Source: Chrysochromulina tobinii (taxonomy: Eukaryota > Haptophyta > Prymnesiales > Chrysochromulinaceae). From it: DNA of 15,210 nucleotides. The notes below the pieces were generated by a model. It was not told the DNA's origin, did not search any database, and worked only from the letters and a program-made list of their open reading frames with translations. The stretch lies in NCBI GenBank assembly GCA_001275005.1, contig JWZX01000817.1, positions 1 through 15,210 on the forward strand. Reading direction: 5' to 3'. Below are positions 1-5,634 of this stretch, in pieces (the stretch's first letter is position 1; every line of letters starts with the position of its first letter). The translations under genes were made by a program, and so were the position numbers.

Positions 1-204
1 CAACATGCTCGGCGCGCTGCCGACTCGCTGGCGAGCAAGGGGCGACGGAAAGTGCTGCGCGCCCAACCCCAGCACTGTCGTGCAGACGACGAGGCAGCGG
101 TGGATAGCACAGACCAGGCACGCAAGGTATTCAACGGCTTGTTCTGGACGGCCTTTTTCTTCCTGATCACGCATCGGCTAGCGGGTTTGCTGTGGTTCAT
201 GTGG

Positions 205-656
205 CCGGCTTGGCGCTGCAACAGTTGCACAGTGTCTGACCCTGCGTTGGTGAACGGTATGAGCCCGGAGCCATTGATCCCTACGGGCGTCTTGGCGGTC
301 GGGCAGAATGCTGGTCATCAAGTGCTGGTGAAAGTCCTTTGTGGTTGGCGTGGAACCACCGGTCATTTTGAATGGCAGCAGGCACGACGAGCCACGAGCC
401 GTATTCGCTGGGTCCAACGCGAACAAACTCAACCGGCTTGGAGCTGCATTCAGCTGCATCGTGTCTGATTCTGCGTTGTGGTCGGCATGCGTACGGCTCC
501 ATTGAAGCTTTGCGAGCATCTGGACGCCGAGCTGCATGCCGGCCATCACTGCGGGTGAAAGTCTTATGCGGTTGGTGTGGAACCACCCGGTCGTCTGAAT
601 GGCAGCAGGCACGACAGCCACAAGCCGTATACGCTGGGTCCAATGCGAACAAACTC
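205..656. repeat. diverged tandem duplication, period about 227 bp
   Basis: Two copies, roughly 205-430 and 433-656. Shared landmarks are CCGGCTTGG (205 and 433), GTGAAAGTC (about 328 and 555), TGGAACCACC, ATGGCAGCAGGCACGAC, and GCGAACAAACTC at the end of each copy. The offset drifts from 228 to 226 bases along the copy, so small indels have accumulated without frame being kept. This argues against a protein-coding duplication and for an old satellite-like or segmental duplication. Confidence 0.8.
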
Positions 657-978
657 CTGAGGCCTACTTGCCTGGCACTGGCTGCGGCCCTATATCATAC
701 GGAGATTGCATACCGGTAGCCCTAATGACGAAACCCTCTGGTTGCCTAATAAAGAGATGACGAAACCCTGCGAGGTCAGTGACGAAACTTCGACGAACCT
801 TTTCCCGCACTTTCAGTGTCAGACACTCCAGTGTGACCCTTCGACTCTCAAACCTCGGCCCGGGGGGGTCTCGGATTTTGGTCCAAATACTTTGGTTGAC
901 CTCGGAGGTCAGCTTCGAACCTTGGACCAAGGGGGGTGTTTTCCCGGAAACGATACTGAATTTCCTGGACTCGCTTCA

Positions 979-1064
979 GACCCGACCCGACCCGACCCGA
1001 CCTCGACCTCGGAGCCCGATTTTCATATCCTATCCCCCGACCCGACCCCCTCCGACCCGACCCC
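979..1064. repeat. CCCGA microsatellite tracts
   Basis: A run of GACCC/CCCGA pentamers at 979-1012 (four clean units, then CCTCGA variants) and a second degenerate run at 1035-1064. The Pro/Asp/Thr/Arg-rich peptides read across them are repeat artefacts rather than evidence of a gene. Confidence 0.85.
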
Positions 1065-1079
1065 ATACTGGAGAGTGGC

Positions 1080-1102
1080 GACGCGCCGTGTTGGGCGCTT
1101 TT
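1080..1102. repeat. dispersed GCGCCGTGTTGGGCGC motif, copy 1
   Basis: GACGCGCCGTGTTGGGCGCT followed by TTT. The first of five clear copies, all within 1.3 kb of this gene-poor region. It is followed by CATATCGG, which resembles the CGATCTCGG after copy 4. Confidence 0.75.
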
Positions 1103-1388
1103 CATATCGGATCACTACAGGTTCACGTATGTGGACTATCAGGGTAACGGATTTCCTCCTGCGTATGCTGCACCTATTGGAGTCACCACCCGTACGTGGA
1201 TCATCTATCATGATTATTGGTGGAGGTCGACGCGTGGTCAGTTTCCACGGACGCCTGCGCATTTGCCAAAGGCCCCAAAACAACCACTCTTTGAAGACGT
1301 AAAAAGCCGATAATGTGAGCTCAAGTGGCGCATATCGTTTTTTTGGGTACACACTCGCGCCCGCGCCCATGTGGTTTCACAGTAAGTT

Positions 1389-1427
1389 CAGAAATTACCG
1401 GTGTGGCGCGCCGTGTTGGGCGCTTTT
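1389..1427. repeat. dispersed motif, copy 2 (extended unit)
   Basis: CAGAAATTACCGG, then a GTG spacer, then GCGCGCCGTGTTGGGCGC and TTTT. The whole block recurs exactly 520 bp downstream at 1909-1947. A related TTCACAG(T/C)(A/T)A stretch lies just before each, so the repeated unit is about 50 bp. The motif at 1431-1450 follows almost directly. Confidence 0.8.
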
Positions 1428-1430
1428 GAT

Positions 1431-1450
1431 GACACGCCGTGTTGGGTGCA
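1431..1450. repeat. dispersed motif, copy 3 (variant)
   Basis: GACACGCCGTGTTGGGTGCA differs from the core at two or three bases. It starts three bases after copy 2, so the two form a short direct tandem. Confidence 0.7.
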
Positions 1451-1462
1451 ACACCCACTCCA

Positions 1463-1891
1463 TCACCCGAAGGGTTGAAATGCAACTCGTTGCCCCCGCT
1501 GCGTGCGTAAATATCGTTTACGTTCTGAAACAGTCCAACCCCTGACCTCCATTGTCAATAAGCGCATCTTCAACACGTTTGGATAAAACCTCCAACTTAG
1601 TACATCATTCATCACATACCACATCATTGTTTCCAACTTAATGAGTTTTGTCCTAATGTACTTTGCAAAAAGTTCTGTGAGTTTCCACAAACGCTTTTGA
1701 GGTAGAGTTTCTACTCTTAACCAGTCACGAAATACCACGGAATACCCTGAATCTATGACTCTTCGGCGTTCGGCTATCTCGGGTTGTCGCGTGCGCACTC
1801 CCATGGCCAATCTCTGAAATCGATCTCGGACACGAGCCTCGCGCAGCACCTTTCGAGCACTGCCCCCCCATGACGGTGTCGTTGGCAGCAT
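1463..1891 (-). CDS. unrecognised basic ORF, 142 aa (doubtful)
   Basis: The frame opens with ATG at 1891 and closes with TGA at 1463. It is open further upstream, but only with a non-ATG start. The product is rich in Arg and Lys, with mixed hydrophobic stretches containing several Trp and Tyr (for example WRFYPNVLKMR near the C-terminus). I recognise no motif, signal peptide or membrane segment. It lies in the A+T-richer island between two copies of the dispersed motif and points away from the ORF at 2024-2362. It may be a decayed mobile-element ORF or a chance frame. Only its non-repetitive amino-acid mix favours coding. Confidence 0.2.
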   Translation of the reverse strand: MLPTTPSWGGSARKVLREARVRDRFQRLAMGVRTRQPEIAERRRVIDSGYSVVFRDWLRVETLPQKRLWKLTELFAKYIRTKLIKLETMMWYVMNDVLSWRFYPNVLKMRLLTMEVRGWTVSERKRYLRTQRGQRVAFQPFG

Positions 1892-1908
1892 GCTTTTCAC
1901 AGCTAACT

Positions 1909-1947
1909 CAGAAATTACCGGAGTGACGCGCCGTGTTGGGCGCTTTT
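1909..1947. repeat. dispersed motif, copy 4 (extended unit)
   Basis: CAGAAATTACCGG, then AGTGA, then CGCGCCGTGTTGGGCGC and TTTT. It differs from the unit at 1389-1427 at two bases over 39. The pair brackets about 480 bp that contain the doubtful ORF at 1463-1891. Confidence 0.8.
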
Positions 1948-2023
1948 CGATCTCGGTAGCCCTCGAAATCACGCCTTCCTTAATTGGTACCGGACACTAC
2001 AAGTTTCCAAACTGGTATCGTCG

Positions 2024-2362
2024 ATGGCGCGCTTGCCAGTAAGAAGTCGATTCTGGAAGACGATCATAAATCCGCGCAGGCGGCATCGGGTTGAAGGTGG
2101 TTTGAGAGAGGGTGGCCGGTACGAGATACATATGAGTGGTCGAAGACGTCAAGACTTGTTCAATTCTCTACCTGAGAGTGAACAAGAGCAGTTTGATAAT
2201 CTCGTTCCAATCAGAAGACGCATGAGAGTGAGGTTTAGAAACTTTAGGCATTGGTCAGCTACCCATGTTGGGTGGCTTTTAAATGTTCATGACCTGTCTC
2301 TAGGAGGGATCGCTGCCATTCCTTTACGAATGATTCGAAAGATCTTTTACATGGAAGCCTAG
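2024..2362 (+). CDS. unrecognised Arg-rich ORF, 112 aa (doubtful)
   Basis: Starts with ATG at 2024 and ends with TAG two bases before a copy of the dispersed motif. The product has a strongly basic N-terminal half, a short acidic Ser/Glu patch (LPESEQEQFDN) and a moderately hydrophobic C-terminal part. No family is recognisable and the length is not diagnostic. It sits in the A+T-rich island and could be a fragment of a mobile element, a lineage-specific gene or a chance frame. A degenerate copy of the dispersed motif (2261-2280) falls inside the frame, which weakens the case for a gene. Confidence 0.2.
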   Translation: MARLPVRSRFWKTIINPRRRHRVEGGLREGGRYEIHMSGRRRQDLFNSLPESEQEQFDNLVPIRRRMRVRFRNFRHWSATHVGWLLNVHDLSLGGIAAIPLRMIRKIFYMEA

Positions 2363-2363
2363 C

Positions 2364-2382
2364 GACGCGCCGTGTTGGGCGC
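2364..2382. repeat. dispersed motif, copy 5
   Basis: GACGCGCCGTGTTGGGCGC without the TTTT tail of copies 1, 2 and 4. It is followed within seven bases by a telomere-like tract. Confidence 0.75.
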
Positions 2383-2388
2383 ATCAAT

Positions 2389-2406
2389 CCCTAACCCTGA
2401 ACCCTA
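2389..2406. repeat. short telomere-like tract
   Basis: CCCTAACCCTGAACCCTA is about three degenerate CCCTAA-type units, the complement of TTAGGG-like telomere repeats. At this length it may be an interstitial relic or chance. Confidence 0.4.
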
Positions 2407-2807
2407 TAATACGTTGGCGCTACCCATCATAAAAGGGTAAGGTCTAAAGAAACTAAAAAGAAACATCCTATACTGCTACAGTATTTACACAACCGGAGGG
2501 GTTTTTAGATTGCGTACCTGGGAGCTCTTCATCCTCGATCCTGTACGGCTGTCGAGTCAATTAACAGGATTGATCCCCGGGTGTGATTATGTGTGGGTAT
2601 TAAAACATCGACCACACAGTACAGCGGCGCTCAGGCAAGCGCGTGTCCCCGGGTGTGTGCAGTCAAAACAAGACCAACATGGCACCTCACTCTAGTTCTA
2701 TTCTAGTTGTCGGCTATTTCGTCTGCTCATGCACCTAGAGACTGCGCGCAGCATCTCTGTGAAATTTGCGGACGCAAAGTCTCCCACACACCCAGTGCCG
2801 TAGCACC

Positions 2808-2833
2808 TTGTCGCGTCTGTCGTGTTAACGTTC
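2808..2833 (+). promoter_or_regulatory. 26-bp upstream element, copy A (TPR gene)
   Basis: The block begins TTGTCGCGT and ends GTTAACGTTC. It matches 5382-5407, upstream of the cyclophilin gene, at 23 of 26 positions. This copy ends about 150 bp before the ATG of the TPR gene. A regulatory role is inferred; the similarity itself is plain. Confidence 0.4.
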
Positions 2834-2858
2834 ATTTCACACCACCCTGCCTCGGGAA

Positions 2859-2870
2859 CCTACCGGTACA
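2859..2870. promoter_or_regulatory. CCTACCGGTACA element, copy A
   Basis: CCTACCGGTACA, with the palindrome TACCGGTA at its core, about 115 bp before the TPR start codon. The identical 12-mer occurs at 5288-5299 upstream of cyclophilin. The function is inferred. Confidence 0.35.
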
Positions 2871-2928
2871 GTAGGTTAATACCACAGGACTACAACTCAC
2901 AGGACTTCGCGCTTCGGCAAACTCAGGG

Positions 2929-2944
2929 CCCCTTCTTGAAGGGG
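2929..2944 (+). promoter_or_regulatory. 5'-leader hairpin of the TPR gene
   Basis: CCCCTTC, TT, GAAGGGG is a perfect 7-bp inverted repeat, or 6 bp with a four-base loop. It lies about 40 bases before the ATG and so probably within the 5' UTR, where it could modulate translation. No functional evidence beyond the structure. Confidence 0.3.
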
Positions 2945-2984
2945 TCGACGCAGCGGGCGGCCTATTCCGTGCCCTGCGGGAAGG

Positions 2985-3797
2985 ATGGATGCCACGACCT
3001 GCAAGGAGCTCGGAAACGAAGCCATGGGCGCTGGCGATTACGTGGATGCGCTCAAGTACTACAGCCAGGCGATCGCACTTAATCCTAGGGACGCCGTGCT
3101 GCACTCAAACCGGAGCTTCAGTTTCCTCAGGCTCGGCCTCACTGCGCGTGCGATCGTCGATGCAGACGAAGCCATCCGGCTGAAGCCGAGCTGGCCCAAG
3201 GGACATTTTCGACGCGCTGCAGCACTGTCTCAGGTGGGCCTTCACGAGCGGGCGTTGGAGTCCTACAGCTTCGCTGCGGCACTGGACCCAAGCGATGAGC
3301 ATTTGCGTAGCCAGTGCGTCGAGGCCAATCGATGTGCGGCAGCAGCAAAGCGGACGGACAAGCTGACAGTAGTCGGCGCAGCGGTTGCGGTCGCCGTCGT
3401 TCTAGCGCTCATGGCCTTGGACGGCACGGTGGGTGCTGGCTACCTTATGATTGCACTATTCTGCGGCGCAACCATCGGCTCAGCCAGCGGTGCAACTTTC
3501 GTTCTGTTTCGCCGGCAGCAGCGTGAGAGCTCGGTACTGGCGCCGCTGCAGTCCAACCACGACTTTGCGGCCATGCAGATGAAGGGCGACACGAGGGGCG
3601 CGGGCGAACTCCGCGAAGCGCCTGCACCACCAGTGTCAGGGGCCGACGGTACGGATGCACCGATGGGGGCAGCAGGAACTGCAGCAGGAGCAGCAGGAGC
3701 GCCAGCATCGGCCGCAAAGAGCACTGCGGCACGGCGCTCGACGCAGAATGGGCGTGCTGCGGCGCTGCGCGCCAAGAAGGAGGGACGCCTCAATTGA
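2985..3797 (+). CDS. membrane-anchored TPR co-chaperone / receptor
   Basis: A 270-aa protein with three tetratricopeptide repeats (about residues 3-105) of the Hop/STI1 class. All five carboxylate-clamp positions that bind the C-terminal EEVD of Hsp70/Hsp90 are visible: K7, N11, N42, K72 and R76. Two hydrophobic segments follow (about 127-145 and 151-175), forming a likely hairpin anchor, then R176-R177 and a low-complexity Ala/Gly-rich tail ending in a basic segment. The TPR and the tail should therefore face the same side, presumably the cytosol. The inferred role is a membrane docking site for Hsp70/Hsp90 clients, as in organelle import or ER receptors; which membrane is unknown. The start is the first ATG, in good context (A at -3, G at +4). 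No intron is needed. It converges on the cyclophilin gene. The TPR assignment is firm and the receptor role is inferred. Confidence 0.87.
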   Translation: MDATTCKELGNEAMGAGDYVDALKYYSQAIALNPRDAVLHSNRSFSFLRLGLTARAIVDADEAIRLKPSWPKGHFRRAAALSQVGLHERALESYSFAAALDPSDEHLRSQCVEANRCAAAAKRTDKLTVVGAAVAVAVVLALMALDGTVGAGYLMIALFCGATIGSASGATFVLFRRQQRESSVLAPLQSNHDFAAMQMKGDTRGAGELREAPAPPVSGADGTDAPMGAAGTAAGAAGAPASAAKSTAARRSTQNGRAAALRAKKEGRLN

Positions 3798-4501
3798 CGC
3801 CTCTGAGGACTGAACGCAGAGCGTCGGAGGCCGGTGAGCTGTGACTCCCCGAGTGTCCTCGACCGCCGAGCCCAGCGCAAATGCGAAATGGAAATGCGCT
3901 CAGTCGGGTCAGTCCTCAGCCGCCCACGCGAGTGGCTCGTGGGGGGGGAGAGCTCGGCACTCGACTGCCTCAGCGTAGTACCCTTCCTTCCCCGGCCCCG
4001 CCCCACGCCGGCCCAGGCGGGCGCGCCCTCGCGTCCCTCGTCCCTCGGCCCCTGAGCCGCCGGTGAGCCTCTTCCAGAGCCTCCTGTGTCGCAGTGCGAG
4101 GTTCGCCGGACGCCGCGCGCGGCTCGTTTTGGGGGAAACGCCACCTTTGGAGAGCAGGACGGAGAGGGCCCCCCGCGCCCGCGGCCCCGCGCCGTGAAAG
4201 CTAAAAGGTTGCGCCAACGGTTGTCCCGGCACTCGATCCCGGCCCCTGACCATGACATCAGCCTGACGCGCCGACGGCTCGCGTTCCGACAATGATCTCA
4301 ATATATCCGGTCACACAGTACACAGTACGGTATATACGCGGCCGGATGATTGCGTCGCCGTCTCCGTTTGGTCCACACACTCACACACGACCCGACCACG
4401 CATCACAGGGGGTGTGGCAAAACACATGCTCGCGTCTCAGCGGAACTTAGTAACCGCATTAGCAGCGATTTTATCATATGTGACCGTCCCTGGCTGCATG
4501 T
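3798..4501. other. convergent intergenic region
   Basis: About 700 bp between the stop codons of the TPR and cyclophilin genes, holding both 3' UTRs. The first half is very G+C-rich with pyrimidine-rich stretches (CCCTCG-type near 4025-4050). The second half has CA-rich microsatellite-like sequence (about 4373-4390). No supported gene. No AATAAA poly(A) signal is obvious, and no clear structured RNA. Confidence 0.6.
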
Positions 4502-4999
4502 TTACGCGATCTGGCCGGAGTCGGCGATCGACACTTTCTTCGCCGTCTTGCCCGACTGGGAGCCGACGGCCTCGATGGCCTTGACGACCTCCATGCCCTT
4601 GGTGACCGAGCCGAAGACGACGTGCTTGCCATCGAGCCAGTCCGTCTTGACCGTACACAGGAAGAACTGCGAGCCGTTGGTGCCCGGGCCAGCGTTGGCC
4701 ATCGAGAGGATGCCAGGGCCGGTGTGCTTGAGCTGGAAGTTCTCGTCGGCGAACTTGGCGCCATAGATGGACTTGCCGCCCGTGCCGTTGCCAGCTGTGA
4801 AGTCGCCACCCTGGCACATGAAATTGTTGATCACGCGGTGGAAATCCGAGCCCTTGTAGCCAAAGCCCTTCTCGCCCGTGCAGAGGGCGCGGAAGTTCTC
4901 GGCGGTTTTCGGGACGATGTCGGCGCGCAGGGTCATCTCGATGCGGCCGGCCGGCTGACCGCCGATCGTCATGTCGAAGAACACCACAGGGTTGCTCAT
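4502..4999 (-). CDS. cyclophilin A-type peptidyl-prolyl cis-trans isomerase
   Basis: A 165-aa single-domain cyclophilin, the same length as human cyclophilin A and alignable to it without gaps. It catalyses cis-trans isomerisation of peptidyl-proline bonds. The active-site residues are all present at the human numbering: R55, F60, M61, Q63, A101, N102, Q111, F113, W121, L122 and H126. No signal peptide or extension is seen, so it is probably cytosolic or nuclear and should bind cyclosporin A (family knowledge, W121 retained). The ATG at 4999 is chosen because it begins the family sequence (MSNPVVFFD). The frame is open upstream to a GTG, but nine bases upstream lies a CAG acceptor with pyrimidine tract and branch point, so the upstream codons are probably intron. 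The TPR co-chaperone lies convergently downstream. Confidence 0.97.
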   Translation of the reverse strand: MSNPVVFFDMTIGGQPAGRIEMTLRADIVPKTAENFRALCTGEKGFGYKGSDFHRVINNFMCQGGDFTAGNGTGGKSIYGAKFADENFQLKHTGPGILSMANAGPGTNGSQFFLCTVKTDWLDGKHVVFGSVTKGMEVVKAIEAVGSQSGKTAKKVSIADSGQIA

Positions 5000-5008
5000 C
5001 TTCTCTGT

Positions 5009-5221
5009 CTGCGTAAGCGCAAGCACGCAAGGGGGAAGAGACGTTAGTCAATACCAATTTGGGAGGAGCGCTGGGGGTGGCAAGGAGCGTTGGAGTCGGC
5101 GCTGCGGCCATCGGCCCGTGGCGCAGCGCGCGCGCTTTCCGCCGCGCGATCGAGAGCGCCCCGCGCCCAGGCGCCGCGCGGCGCGCAGGACACGATGGAG
5201 GTCGGCAAATTTGCGCCTCAC
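5009..5221 (-). other. candidate 5'-UTR intron of the cyclophilin gene
   Basis: On the minus strand a GAG|GTGAGG donor at 5221 pairs with a CAG acceptor at 5009, nine bases before the cyclophilin ATG, giving a 213-nt intron. TGACTAACG (CTAAC at 5047-5043) is a near-ideal branch point, followed by the pyrimidine tract TCTCTTCCCCCTT. No in-frame ATG precedes the donor in the frame that would join, so the intron would lie wholly in the 5' UTR. Inferred from splice signals only. Confidence 0.5.
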
Positions 5222-5287
5222 CTCGGCAAAAGGCACGCGCGAAGACGTGCTGGCCCGCGCAACTGTGCAGAGATGACGTGGCTTTAT

Positions 5288-5299
5288 CCTACCGGTACA
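5288..5299. promoter_or_regulatory. CCTACCGGTACA element, copy B
   Basis: Identical to 2859-2870. It lies about 290 bp upstream of the cyclophilin ATG, or about 70 bp upstream of the candidate UTR-intron donor, which would put it near a plausible transcription start. The core is palindromic, so orientation is not informative. Confidence 0.35.
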
Positions 5300-5381
5300 T
5301 TGTACTTCATATGACGCAACGTTGACCGGGGGAGCCGGGACGCACACGGGGCACTACAAACAGGAGACACAGATCACACGG

Positions 5382-5407
5382 TTGTCGCGTGCGTCGCGTT
5401 AACGTTC
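5382..5407 (+). promoter_or_regulatory. 26-bp upstream element, copy B (cyclophilin gene)
   Basis: Matches 2808-2833 at 23 of 26 positions (TTGTCGCGT ... GTTAACGTTC). Relative to each gene the order is the same: the 26-mer is distal and CCTACCGGTACA proximal. Relative to its gene this copy is inverted. A 13-base partial match (GTTGTCGCGTGCG) also occurs near 1783 in the repeat region, so a dispersed repeat is an alternative explanation. Confidence 0.4.
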
Positions 5408-5634
5408 TCATCAGTCATCAAACACAAATTACATCACAAGAGACCTCGACCACAGCAGAATGATGTAAATGCGAACTATTTTCATCAAGTTCCCTGCGGC
5501 TCGGTCGGTCCTTTTCAGTATTTTTACTTTGTATATTTGTCCCACATCTGACGCTGTGCACGTAGGAAAGTTTGCTTTTTGGTGACCGGACCACCTCTTA
5601 CCACCTCGAGTGCACGCACATGCACCCTAGGGCC

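Larger units (their letters stand above)
1..2984. other. gene-poor, repeat-rich region
   Basis: No protein family is recognisable in this stretch. Many reading frames are open, but they run through microsatellites and repeats, mostly lack ATG starts, and the duplicated blocks do not keep a frame. Repeats with their own entries are the tandem duplication near 205-656, the CCCGA tracts, the dispersed GCGCCGTGTTGGGCGC motif and a telomere-like tract. About 1550-2500 is visibly richer in A+T than the genes to the right. I see nothing specific in 1-204, 657-978, 1103-1388 or 2407-2807, except an 8-bp palindrome TACCGGTA at 711-718 that recurs upstream of two genes. Confidence 0.6.
5222..5634. other. 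upstream region of cyclophilin / downstream of the GH43-like gene
   Basis: About 410 bp with no supported gene. It should hold the cyclophilin promoter and first UTR exon plus the 3' end of the GH43-like transcript. It contains the two elements shared with the TPR gene upstream region (5288-5299 and 5382-5407). Two short uORF-like ATG frames occur near 5310-5296 on the minus strand. Around 5510-5545 it is T-rich. Confidence 0.5.

Noticed and set aside
178-652. Overlapping minus-strand ORFs over 100 aa with repeated peptides (for example LFALDPA)
   Set aside because: The repeated peptides come from the 227-bp DNA duplication, whose period drifts out of frame, and there is no recognisable domain.
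706-1302. Pro/Asp/Thr-rich ORF on the plus strand
   Set aside because: It is mostly read from CCCGA microsatellite and carries the dispersed motif, so coding is unlikely.
3440-4258. 272-aa Arg/Ser/Pro-rich ORF antisense to the TPR gene
   Set aside because: Its composition is typical of antisense shadow in GC-rich DNA, and the opposite strand has a clear TPR gene.
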